A DNA stretch of 6,740 nt, taken from Gemmatimonadota bacterium. GTDB taxonomy: Bacteria; Gemmatimonadota; Gemmatimonadetes; Gemmatimonadales; Gemmatimonadaceae. The translations under genes were made by a program, and so were the position numbers. The notes under the pieces are model-generated. The model worked only from the letters and a program-made list of their open reading frames with translations, had not been told where the DNA came from and did not search any database. Positions 1-5,526 of this stretch are shown piece after piece. The DNA lies in the NCBI GenBank assembly GCA_947475795.1, contig CANJOX010000177.1:1-6740 (forward strand), read 5' to 3'. How positions within the stretch are numbered: the stretch's first letter is position 1; the number at the start of each line of letters is the position of its first letter.

Positions 1-158
1 GCGAGGCCGGCGCCTACACGGTGGCGCAGAATGAAGAGACGTGCATCGTGTACGGGATGCCGCGCGAAGCGGTCAAGATCGATGCGGCCGTTGAGGTGTT
101 GCCGCTCGATCGCATCGCCGACGCCCTGTTGCACGCGGTCGCCGCCACGCGCGTGTAG
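1..158 (+). CDS. cheB: Protein-glutamate methylesterase CheB, C-terminal end (partial)
   Basis: The reading frame enters from the left edge (first full codon at position 3) and stops with TAG at 156-158, leaving 51 residues. They match the end of the CheB methylesterase domain: an [14 protein letters not shown] segment, then VYGMPREAV, then a hydrophobic [13 protein letters not shown] tail. Enteric CheB has a closely similar AGAWTIAQNEASC...FGMPREAI block, as I remember it. CheB removes methyl groups from glutamates on chemoreceptors and resets chemotaxis signalling in the cytoplasm. The receiver domain and most of the catalytic domain lie outside the window, so intactness cannot be judged. 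The next gene converges on it, so the rest of any che operon must lie to the left. The family call is firm. Its phosphorylation dependence cannot be checked here. Confidence 0.92.
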   Translation, partial: EAGAYTVAQNEETCIVYGMPREAVKIDAAVEVLPLDRIADALLHAVAATRV

Positions 159-172
159 ACGCGGCGTGGCAG

Positions 173-203
173 CGGCGGTGCTCCGCCGTGTTAGCCGGCG
201 GAG
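173..203. terminator. Alternative hairpins between convergent genes, possible weak terminator
   Basis: Two mutually exclusive stems share one arm. CGGCGG (173-178) pairs with CCGCCG (183-188) across a 4-nt loop. CTCCGCCG (181-188) pairs with CGGCGGAG (196-203) across a 7-nt loop that contains the kinase stop codon. They lie just after the cheB stop and at the 3' end of the opposing kinase gene, where a bidirectional terminator would be expected. Neither strand has a U-tract after the stem, so this is not a canonical intrinsic terminator. Position and pairing are seen; function is inferred. Confidence 0.35.
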
Positions 204-871
204 ACCGTGGGCAGCACCAGACGGACCCGCGTGCGCCCTGCCTCCCGCTCGAACAGCAGCCGGCCCGTGAGCACACGCACGACCGCGTCCACGATAGCGA
301 GCCCGATCCCGGCGCCACGCACCCCGTGTTTGCTGGTCACGAACGGCTGCGTGACCGTGTTGAGCAATTCGGCGGGGATGCCGGGGCCGTCATCCTCGAC
401 GTCCACGACGACCGTATTGTCCTCGACACGGCTGCGCACCACGATGGCATGTCCAGCCGGTGCTGCCTCATGGGCGTTGCGCAGCAGCTCCATCACGGTG
501 TCGCGCCACCAGCCGGCTTCGGCGAAGATGTGACCGCCGCCGAGCGAGAGCTCGACCGGGCGCGCCCCGTGTTCGGTGGCCAACTGGGCGACGGCATCGG
601 CGATGCCGTGATCCGCGGACGTCACCGCCCGTCGCATGTTCTCGGCGCGGGAGAAGAGCGTGACGCGCTGGAGATACACGACCGTGGCATCTGCGGCGCG
701 ATGAATCTCCTCGATGTCCGCGTACATGGGATCGCTGCTGTTGACATCGGACAGCAGCAGTTCGCTGTACGTGCGGACCACCGTCGAGAAGTTGTTGATG
801 TCGTGCGACACGCGCCTCGCGAAGCGGACCACCGCCTCGGTGTCGGGCGCGGCATTTGTGGAGTCGGCCAT
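191..871 (-). CDS. Small soluble sensor histidine kinase (HDxNN-type H box plus HATPase_c)
   Basis: This 226-residue protein has the core of a two-component kinase and little else. The H box is RRVSHDINNF with the candidate phospho-acceptor His23. It resembles the HDFNNLL-type kinases rather than the SHELRTP type. The ATPase domain follows: N box ELLRNAHEA (Asn132), G1 box VEDDGPGIP (158-166), F box around QPFVTSK (Phe177) and G2 box GAGIGLAIV (186-194). No membrane segment, PAS, GAF or HAMP region precedes the H box, so any input must come from a partner or the short helical region. No response regulator is in the window; the convergent cheB tail suggests a chemotaxis neighbourhood but not an operon. 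The frame stays open to an ATG at 979, but that start would run through the divergent promoter and into the 945 gene. The ATG at 871 lies just before the H-box helix. No Shine-Dalgarno is visible upstream, which fits a near-leaderless transcript. Confidence 0.88.
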   Translation of the reverse strand: MADSTNAAPDTEAVVRFARRVSHDINNFSTVVRTYSELLLSDVNSSDPMYADIEEIHRAADATVVYLQRVTLFSRAENMRRAVTSADHGIADAVAQLATEHGARPVELSLGGGHIFAEAGWWRDTVMELLRNAHEAAPAGHAIVVRSRVEDNTVVVDVEDDGPGIPAELLNTVTQPFVTSKHGVRGAGIGLAIVDAVVRVLTGRLLFEREAGRTRVRLVLPTVSAG

Positions 872-908
872 ATAGGTCGTAGAATACGCAGATCCGTGGG
901 CTGCACAA
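856..908. promoter_or_regulatory. Divergent promoter region with overlapping, symmetric -10 elements
   Basis: On the + strand, TTGTGG (856-861) and TAGAAT (880-885) are 18 bp apart and would start transcription near 892, ahead of the 945 gene. On the - strand, TTGTGC (plus-strand 903-908) and TATTCT (plus-strand 881-886) are 16 bp apart and would start near 874, only a few bases before the kinase ATG at 871. The two -10 boxes overlap in the same TAGAATA sequence, so one near-symmetric element could serve both directions. The -35 boxes are weak (about 3 of 6 consensus bases each). The elements are visible; activity is inferred. Confidence 0.45.
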
Positions 909-944
909 CCGTCCCGCTGTCCGTCCCCTTCAGGGAGTCTGCAC

Positions 945-1538
945 ATGTCCGTCCGATTCATGCGCGTCGTTGCCGCCACCGCCTGCTCGCTGGTGGGGGC
1001 CGTGGTGGGTGCCCAGACCGCACCGCCGGTGGCCGACCAGATTACGGCCGCCGTCCAGGCCCTGCCGAAAGAGTTGCGCGATGGCGCCGGGGTGATGGGC
1101 TACAAGACCCCCGGGAAGCTCGAGTGGCTGCGCCCCACCAAGAACGGCATGATGTGCCTGGCCGATGATCCGGCCGAGGAGCAGTTCCACGTGTCGTGCT
1201 ACCACGATGCGATGGACCCGTTCATGGCCCGTGGGCGCGCGCTGCGGGAAACGGGCGTGAAGGGCGCACAGGTGGATACCGTGCGTTTTGCCGAGGTGAA
1301 GGCGGGCAAGATCAAGATGCCGACGGCGCCGGCGTCGCTGTACCAGATTTTCGGGGCCAAGGATGCGTTCGATCCCGCCACCGGTACGGTGAAGAAGGGC
1401 AACCCGCTGTTCGTGGTGTACATCCCGTTCGCGACGCCGGCCAGCACGGGGCTGTCCACGACGCCATCCGACACCAAGCCGTGGCTGATGCTCCCCGGCA
1501 CCCCGAAGGCGCACATCATGTTCACGATGACGATGTGA
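945..1538 (+). CDS. Secreted two-cysteine protein of unknown function
   Basis: This 197-residue protein starts with a typical Sec signal peptide: basic MSVRFMR, then a hydrophobic stretch to about residue 22, with likely cleavage in the VVGAQTAPP region. The mature part has two cysteines, Cys71 in GMMCLADDP and Cys85 in HVSCYHDAMDPFMARGR. Outside the cytoplasm these could form a disulfide. The C-terminal part holds FVVYIPFATP and a PGTPKAHIMF motif close to the end. From memory, similar secreted proteins occur as hypotheticals in Gemmatimonadota and Acidobacteriota; I know no assigned function. The start is supported by AGGGAG at 932-937, 7 nt before the ATG. It is the first gene after the divergent promoter, and its stop is 4 nt before the glycosylase start, so the two are probably cotranscribed. 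No catalytic motif is recognised. Confidence 0.85.
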   Translation: MSVRFMRVVAATACSLVGAVVGAQTAPPVADQITAAVQALPKELRDGAGVMGYKTPGKLEWLRPTKNGMMCLADDPAEEQFHVSCYHDAMDPFMARGRALRETGVKGAQVDTVRFAEVKAGKIKMPTAPASLYQIFGAKDAFDPATGTVKKGNPLFVVYIPFATPASTGLSTTPSDTKPWLMLPGTPKAHIMFTMTM

Positions 1539-1542
1539 GCAC

Positions 1543-2199
1543 GTGGCCCCGCTGATCACCCTCACGCGCCGTCGGCTGACGCAAGCGGCGGCGGCGCTCG
1601 CGGCCCGCGACCCGAAGATGGCGCTCGCCATCGAGCGGGTGGGTCCGTGCACGATGCTGCCGCGCACCGATGGGACGCACTTCGACCATCTCGCGCGCGC
1701 CATCGTATTTCAGCAGCTGTCGGGCGGCGCGGCCTCCACGATTTACGGGCGGTTCGTGCAGCGCATCGGCCGCGAGGGTGGTGCACCCACGCCGGACGAG
1801 GTGCTCGCTGCGGATGACGAGACGCTGCGCGCGTGCGGACTCTCCAGCGCGAAGACCCGTGCCATCCGCGATCTGGCGAGTCATGTGGCCGACGCGCGGC
1901 TCCCACTCGATCAGCTCGCGTCGATGGACGACGACGCGATCGTCGATGCCCTCGTACAGGTCCGTGGGGTGGGACGCTGGACGGCCCAGATGTTCCTCAT
2001 GTTCCGGCTGGGACGTCCCGACGTGCTGCCCGTGCTCGATCTGGGCGTGCGCAAGGGCGCGCAGCGCATTTACCGGATGCGCGCGCTCCCCGAGTCGAAG
2101 CGACTTGAGCAGGTGGCGCGGAACTGGCGCCCGTGGGCAAGCGTTGCCAGTTGGTACTGCTGGCGTGTGCTCGATCTCGAGGACGCCGGCGGCTGGTGA
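1543..2199 (+). CDS. DNA-3-methyladenine glycosylase, AlkA/Mag family
   Basis: This is a 218-residue cytoplasmic base-excision repair enzyme that removes 3-methyladenine and related alkylated bases from DNA. Evidence is the order of HhH-GPD superfamily motifs. AIVFQQLS (53-60) matches the family's I-x-x-QQ-x-S helix. VRGVGRWTAQMF (140-151) is the helix-hairpin-helix with its G-V-G-x-W-T-A core. VLDLGVRKG (164-172) carries the expected catalytic aspartate, Asp166. No four-cysteine iron-sulfur cluster is present, which argues against EndoIII or MutY. It lacks the extra N-terminal domain of the 282-residue E. coli AlkA and so resembles the short Mag-like form. The start is GTG at 1543; an in-frame stop at 1528 blocks any useful extension. 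No good Shine-Dalgarno is seen, and the upstream stop is 4 nt away, so translation may be coupled to the preceding gene. No Ada-type regulator is present in the window. Confidence 0.92.
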   Translation: MAPLITLTRRRLTQAAAALAARDPKMALAIERVGPCTMLPRTDGTHFDHLARAIVFQQLSGGAASTIYGRFVQRIGREGGAPTPDEVLAADDETLRACGLSSAKTRAIRDLASHVADARLPLDQLASMDDDAIVDALVQVRGVGRWTAQMFLMFRLGRPDVLPVLDLGVRKGAQRIYRMRALPESKRLEQVARNWRPWASVASWYCWRVLDLEDAGGW

Positions 2200-2221
2200 G
2201 GGCAACGCAGGTCGTCGCAGC

Positions 2222-2225
2222 GGAG
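2222..2225 (+). promoter_or_regulatory. Ribosome binding site that favours the GTG start at 2233
   Basis: GGAG at 2222-2225 is the only Shine-Dalgarno-like sequence before the SDR-type gene. It lies 7 nt before the in-frame GTG at 2233, 1 nt before the GTG at 2227 and 13 nt before the ATG at 2239. Spacing favours 2233. The choice alters only a few N-terminal residues. Confidence 0.5.
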
Positions 2226-2232
2226 TGTGGTC

Positions 2233-3612
2233 GTGTCGATGCAGGAATTCCGGAAGGTCGTGCAGGTGCCCGTGCCCGTGGACGCGCTGTTCGCGTGGCA
2301 TGAGCGCGATGGTGCCTTCGAGCGGCTCTCCCCGCCGTGGGATCGTCCCAAGGTGCTCGAGCACACCGGCGGCATCCGCGATGGGGCCCGCGTGGTGCTG
2401 CAGGTGCAGGCGGGACCGGTGCCCACCACGTGGCGCCTCGAGCACCAGGACTACATCGCCAATCGTCAGTTCCGCGACGTTATGCGCGACGGGCCCTTTG
2501 CCGCGTGGGAGCACACCCACGGCTTCGCCCCGGTGGATGCCACGTCCAGCACCCTCGACGATCACATCCGGTATGCGCTCCCGTTGGGCCCGCTGGGGCA
2601 GGCGGTGGCGGGTGGGTTCACGCAGCGCACGCTCGCGCGGGTGTTTGCGTACCGCCACGCGGTGATGCTGGGTGATCTGGCGCGGCACGCCGAGTTTTCC
2701 CATCGGCCGCGGCGGCGCATCGCTATCACGGGGGCCACGGGCTTTATCGGCACGCAGCTGGTGGCCTTCCTCTCCACCGGTGGGCACGAGATCGTCCGGA
2801 TCAGCCGCGCGACGCCGCGCCCGGGCAGCCGTGATGTGCAGTGGAACCCCGAGCGCGGCCAGCTCGACCCGCGGGCGCTCGAGGGGGTCGATGCGGTGAT
2901 CCATCTGGCCGGCGCTTCGATTGCCGACCGCTGGACCGCGGCCCATCGTACCGCGCTGAAAAGCAGCCGTGTGGAAAGCACGTCGTTGCTGGCCCACACG
3001 CTGGCGCAGCTGTCGCGTCGGCCGGCCGTGCTGCTCAGCGGATCGGCGATCGGGATCTATGGGAGCCGCGGCGACGAACTGCTGGACGAGGCGAGCACCC
3101 CGGGAACGGACTACCTGGCGGACGTGGGCCGTGCCTGGGAGGACGCCACCGCCCCGGCGGCGCGGGCCGGCATCCGGGTGGTGCACCTGCGCACAGGTAT
3201 CGTGCAGGGCGCGGCCGGGGGCGCGTTGGGGACGCAGGCGCCGCTCTTCCGGTGTGGGGTCGGCGGCACGCTGGGGGCCGGGACCCAGTGGATCAGCCCG
3301 ATCGCGCTCGACGACGAGATCGGCGCCATTCACTTCTGCCTCATGCGCGACGACCTCAGCGGTCCGGTCAACCTCGTGGCCCCGACCGCCGTGACGAACG
3401 CGGAGTTCACCCGCGTGCTGGGGGCCGTGCTGCACCGGCCCACGCTCGCGCCCGCGCCGGCGTTTGCCCTGCGGCTGCTGCTGGGTGAGGAAATGGCCAA
3501 CAGCACCGTACTGGCCAGCCAGCGGGTGGTGCCGCAGGTGCTCCGGGACGCCGGGTTCGTGTGGCGCCTTCCCGATCTGGAACAGATGCTCCGGTTCGAA
3601 CTGGGGGCATGA
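2233..3612 (+). CDS. TIGR01777 (YfcH-like) atypical SDR with N-terminal SRPBCC-like domain
   Basis: This protein of about 459 residues has three parts. Residues 3-150 look like an SRPBCC/START-type ligand-binding domain, opening with FRKVVQVPVPVDALFAWHE and ending with a TLARVFAYRHAVML helix. Residues 160-390 form a Rossmann-fold SDR domain: the nucleotide-binding loop is ITGATGFIG (165-173), followed by AVIHLAGASI, then SGSAIGIYG (269-277), HLRTGIV and WISPIALDDEIGAIHF. The last 60 residues (RPTLAPAPAFALRLLLGEEM...) match the DUF1731 cap typical of TIGR01777 proteins. The tyrosine in GIYGSRG lacks the YxxxK lysine of classical SDRs, which is normal for this atypical group. The substrate is unknown; some relatives are annotated as SulA-like division inhibitors, which I would not trust. 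The SRPBCC fusion is known in other bacteria. The gene follows the glycosylase by 33 nt and is probably in the same operon. The start could instead be GTG 2227 or ATG 2239. Confidence 0.9.
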   Translation: MSMQEFRKVVQVPVPVDALFAWHERDGAFERLSPPWDRPKVLEHTGGIRDGARVVLQVQAGPVPTTWRLEHQDYIANRQFRDVMRDGPFAAWEHTHGFAPVDATSSTLDDHIRYALPLGPLGQAVAGGFTQRTLARVFAYRHAVMLGDLARHAEFSHRPRRRIAITGATGFIGTQLVAFLSTGGHEIVRISRATPRPGSRDVQWNPERGQLDPRALEGVDAVIHLAGASIADRWTAAHRTALKSSRVESTSLLAHTLAQLSRRPAVLLSGSAIGIYGSRGDELLDEASTPGTDYLADVGRAWEDATAPAARAGIRVVHLRTGIVQGAAGGALGTQAPLFRCGVGGTLGAGTQWISPIALDDEIGAIHFCLMRDDLSGPVNLVAPTAVTNAEFTRVLGAVLHRPTLAPAPAFALRLLLGEEMANSTVLASQRVVPQVLRDAGFVWRLPDLEQMLRFELGA

Positions 3613-3643
3613 CCGCGGTGGCAGTGGGGGATTGCCCGGGCGC

Positions 3644-3674
3644 TTGACACTTTTCACCGGGTGCGTCGTAGTAT
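3644..3674 (+). promoter_or_regulatory. Sigma-70-type promoter with perfect -35, long 19-bp spacer and internal dyad
   Basis: TTGACA at 3644-3649 is a perfect -35 box. The best -10 is TAGTAT at 3669-3674 (4 of 6), giving a 19-bp spacer. Within the spacer is a short dyad, CACC-G-GGTG (3655-3663). Transcription would start near 3681, only a few bases before the ATG at 3686, so the first gene of the operon would be nearly leaderless. It lies between the SDR stop (3612) and the zinc-ribbon gene and marks a new transcription unit. Activity is inferred. Confidence 0.6.
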
Positions 3675-3685
3675 TCTTCACCTAT

Positions 3686-3946
3686 ATGAACGCCATCATG
3701 CTCGAGAGCGCCCTCTTCATCGCCCTGCTGGCGGTGGTCGGCGCTCTTTTCGTCACGGCGCTGGGCAGAACCCCATTTGGCCGCCGGATTCGGCAGACGG
3801 CCAACCGCAAGCGCATCGATCGCCTCGCCGATCTCACGTGCCCGATTCACGGGGTGCAGCGCGAAGAGGATCTCGTGCGACTCCCCACGGGCGACCCGTT
3901 ATGCCCTCATTGCTACCAGGAGGCCGTCCATGGCCACATCGATTGA
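3686..3946 (+). CDS. Small membrane-anchored protein with zinc-ribbon-like C-terminus
   Basis: This 86-residue protein is of unknown function. Residues 6-27 (LESALFIALLAVVGALFVTA) form one hydrophobic transmembrane helix. A basic linker follows (GRRIRQTANRKR), which by the positive-inside rule should place the C-terminus in the cytoplasm. The tail has Cys52-Pro-Ile-His55 and, 17 residues later, Cys73-Pro-His-Cys76. This is a plausible zinc-binding CxxH/CxxC ribbon, with additional histidines at 82 and 84. The ATG at 3686 has no Shine-Dalgarno and sits just after the predicted transcription start, so leaderless or non-SD initiation is likely. Met5 (3698) is an alternative. Its last 17 nt overlap the start of the SPFH gene, and that gene's Shine-Dalgarno lies inside its coding region. 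The two are thus probably coupled, and the proteins may work together at the membrane. Confidence 0.78.
   Translation: MNAIMLESALFIALLAVVGALFVTALGRTPFGRRIRQTANRKRIDRLADLTCPIHGVQREEDLVRLPTGDPLCPHCYQEAVHGHID
3918..3923 (+). promoter_or_regulatory. Strong ribosome binding site that fixes the SPFH gene start
   Basis: AGGAGG at 3918-3923 is a full Shine-Dalgarno 6 nt before the ATG at 3930. It decides against the longer in-frame start at 3777, which would run antiparallel to no known domain and overlap the zinc-ribbon gene for 170 bp. The site is embedded in the last codons of the upstream gene. Confidence 0.8.
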
Positions 3947-4892
3947 TTCCACGCTCGACGAGCTTCGCAGCGCCATGCGCAATCCGCTCACCGGCCCGCC
4001 GGGTGGCGGCGGTGGTTTCGACCGGTTCCGGGCGCTGATTGGCGCGGTGGTCGTGCTGCTCGTGCTGCTCTTTCTGGTGCGCCCCTCCGTGGCCTACATC
4101 GAGCCCGGGCACGTGGGCATCGTGATACACCGCGGCGGCGGCGGTGTGGATCCGGCACCGTTGGGTCCCGGTTTCCACCTGCGCAATCCGCTCCTGACGC
4201 AGATCCAGGAGTATCCCACGTTCATGCAGACGCTGGTGCTCACGCGCGAGAGCACCGAGGGGTCCGAAAACAACGACGAAATCAACGTGAACTCGGTGGA
4301 AGGTCAGCCGCTGTCGCTCGATGTGTCGATGAGCTTTGAGCTGCGCGGCGACAAAGTGCCGCAGCTGTATCAGACGTTCCGCACGGATGTGCAGACCATT
4401 GCGCACGGCTATATCCGGCAGGCGATCCGGCAGTCGTTGCAGGAAGTCGTGGGCCGCGAGGAGATCGCGGCGATTCTCGGTCCGAAGAAGGCCGAGGTGG
4501 TGACCCGGACCCAGGCTAATCTGCAGAAGCGGCTCGACCCGTACGGCATCGACGTGAAGCAGTTCACGCTGAACGAATTCCGTGCGCCGAAGGCGGTGAT
4601 GGACGCGATCTCGCTCAAGAACGTCATGCAGCAGCAGGCGCTCACGGCGCAGAACGAGCTGCAGAAGAACACGTTTCAGGCGCAGGGTGACAGCATCAAG
4701 GCGATGGGGCGCGCCAAGGCGATTTTGGCGGAAGCCGAAGCGCAGGCGCGCGCCAACGATTTGCTGTCGCGCAGCATCACGAACACGCTGGTGCAGTACG
4801 AGATGGCGAAGCGCTGGAACGGGCAGATGCCGCAGGTGACCGGCGGGGCGATGCCGATGCTGCAGCTCCCCGGCAGCAAGAACCCGGAGTAA
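3930..4892 (+). CDS. Prohibitin/SPFH-domain membrane protein
   Basis: This 320-residue protein has prohibitin-family architecture. A Gly/Pro-rich N-terminal tail (GPPGGGGGFD, 22-31) leads to one transmembrane helix (about 35-50, LIGAVVVLLVLLFLV). The SPFH domain follows from about residue 55 to 215: YIEPGHVGIVIHRGG, LGPGFHLRNPL, DEINVNSVEGQPLSLDVSM, and GIDVKQFTLNEFRAP. A charged, Ala/Gln/Glu-rich region (about 220-285) is the expected coiled coil for oligomer assembly. SPFH proteins form large ring or cage assemblies on membranes and often organise proteases or membrane domains. No NfeD or FtsH partner is in the window, so HflK/HflC or stomatin roles are not supported. It is most like the stand-alone prohibitin-type proteins. 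It overlaps the zinc-ribbon gene by 17 bp and ends 5 nt before the next ATG, which indicates an operon. Confidence 0.93.
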   Translation: MATSIDSTLDELRSAMRNPLTGPPGGGGGFDRFRALIGAVVVLLVLLFLVRPSVAYIEPGHVGIVIHRGGGGVDPAPLGPGFHLRNPLLTQIQEYPTFMQTLVLTRESTEGSENNDEINVNSVEGQPLSLDVSMSFELRGDKVPQLYQTFRTDVQTIAHGYIRQAIRQSLQEVVGREEIAAILGPKKAEVVTRTQANLQKRLDPYGIDVKQFTLNEFRAPKAVMDAISLKNVMQQQALTAQNELQKNTFQAQGDSIKAMGRAKAILAEAEAQARANDLLSRSITNTLVQYEMAKRWNGQMPQVTGGAMPMLQLPGSKNPE

Positions 4893-4897
4893 TCACC

Positions 4898-5398
4898 ATG
4901 CCAGTCGTGCGGTTCGATGCGTTACCCGATGATGCGCGGGCATGGGTATTCGGAGCAGCGGCACCGGTCACCGGCGCGTCAGCGCAGTCGCTGCTCGCGA
5001 CGGTCGATGCCCATCTGGCCAACTGGCGCGCGCACGGCGCACCGCTGGTGTGTGCCCGCGAATGGCGCGACGATCGCTTCCTCGTGATCGGCGTGGATGA
5101 AGCGGCCACCGGTGCTACGGGCTGTTCGATCGACGGACTCTTCCATGTGCTCCGTGATATCGAATCACTCGTGGGGACGACGCTGGTGGGCGGCGGCACG
5201 GTGTATTGGCGCGATGCGGCCGGCGCTGTGGTGTCGGGGGCGCGGCCCGTGTTCCGTGAGGCGGCGGCGGGTGGTGCGGTGGTGGCGTCAACGCATGTGT
5301 TCGACACGACCGTCACGTCCGTTGGCGCGTATCGGAGCGGTTTTGAGCGCGCTGCCGTCGAGAGCTGGCACGGCAAGTTGCTGCCGGTGGTGCAGTGA
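4898..5398 (+). CDS. Small conserved GCSID-motif protein of unknown function
   Basis: This 166-residue soluble protein lacks a signal peptide and membrane segments. The conserved core is LANWRAHGAPLVCAREW (40-56), then RFLVIGVDEA (60-69) and ATGCSID (73-79) with Cys76 and Asp79. From memory, this W..HG.PL / DRF.V..VDE / SGCSID pattern marks a family common in Bacteroidota, often labelled 'ABC transporter ATPase'. That label looks wrong here: there is no Walker A, Walker B or ABC signature. The second half (from about 110) is less conserved to my eye. The ATG is preceded by GGAG at 4886-4889 with 8-nt spacing, inside the end of the SPFH gene, so cotranslation is likely. It is the last gene of the operon and faces a convergent gene. 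Function is unknown; a conserved Cys/Asp pair next to a VDE motif could be catalytic or structural. Confidence 0.8.
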   Translation: MPVVRFDALPDDARAWVFGAAAPVTGASAQSLLATVDAHLANWRAHGAPLVCAREWRDDRFLVIGVDEAATGATGCSIDGLFHVLRDIESLVGTTLVGGGTVYWRDAAGAVVSGARPVFREAAAGGAVVASTHVFDTTVTSVGAYRSGFERAAVESWHGKLLPVVQ

Positions 5399-5408
5399 TG
5401 CATAGATC

Positions 5409-5517
5409 GCTGAACTGATCACGCAGAGAACGGCCGGAGAGCGCAGAGGCCGCAGAGAAACAACGTTTTCCTCTGCGGCCTGAGCGCTCTCCTTTTTCTC
5501 TGCGTGTTCGGTTCAGC
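5409..5517. repeat. 109-bp imperfect palindrome with GCAGAG repeats; likely bidirectional terminator or REP/MITE-like element
   Basis: This fills most of the gap between two convergent genes. The outer arms pair GCTGAAC (5409-5415) with GTTCAGC (5511-5517), continue through a short imperfect step, then pair CACGCAGAGAA (5420-5430) with TTCTCTGCGTG (5496-5506). After a small internal loop, GGAGAGCGC (5436-5444) pairs with GCGCTCTCC (5484-5492). Two mismatches follow, then AGGCCGCAGAG (5447-5457) pairs with CTCTGCGGCCT (5471-5481). The tip is AAAC-AAC-GTTT (5458-5468). I count about 45 pairs in total. GCAGAG occurs three times in the left arm and its complement twice in the right. It probably ends transcription from both sides. 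The size and ordered arms resemble a dispersed palindromic repeat, but no second copy is in this window. Confidence 0.85.
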
Positions 5518-5526
5518 AATGATGAG

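Noticed and set aside
872..979. 36-residue N-terminal extension of the kinase to the ATG at 979
   Set aside because: It would cross the divergent promoter and overlap the 945 gene start; the extra residues look non-coding and the ATG at 871 fits the domain edge.
188..1168. 326-codon + strand frame opposite the kinase
   Set aside because: It is antisense to a gene with all kinase boxes and runs on into the secreted-protein gene in another frame. No domain is visible.
3634..3641. GCCCGGGC palindrome just before the TTGACA box as an operator or terminator
   Set aside because: Eight self-complementary bases with no loop are expected by chance in GC-rich DNA and cannot form a useful hairpin.
1522..3681. 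719-codon open frame on the - strand opposite the glycosylase and SDR genes
   Set aside because: Composition is Arg/Pro/His-rich with no domain, and it lies antisense to two genes with clear motifs. Long antisense frames are common in GC-rich DNA with strong third-position bias.
3464..3685. Upstream extension of the zinc-ribbon frame into the SDR gene
   Set aside because: It overlaps the conserved DUF1731 cap of the SDR gene and crosses a strong TTGACA promoter; the residues are Cys/Trp-rich and non-coding in look.
3777..3929. N-terminal extension of the SPFH protein to the ATG at 3777
   Set aside because: It overlaps the zinc-ribbon gene in another frame, while a perfect AGGAGG lies 6 nt before the ATG at 3930.
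5421..5457. Possible CRISPR-like array from repeated GCAGAG
   Set aside because: Units are 6 bp with irregular gaps, there are no uniform spacers and no cas genes. They are parts of the palindrome arms.
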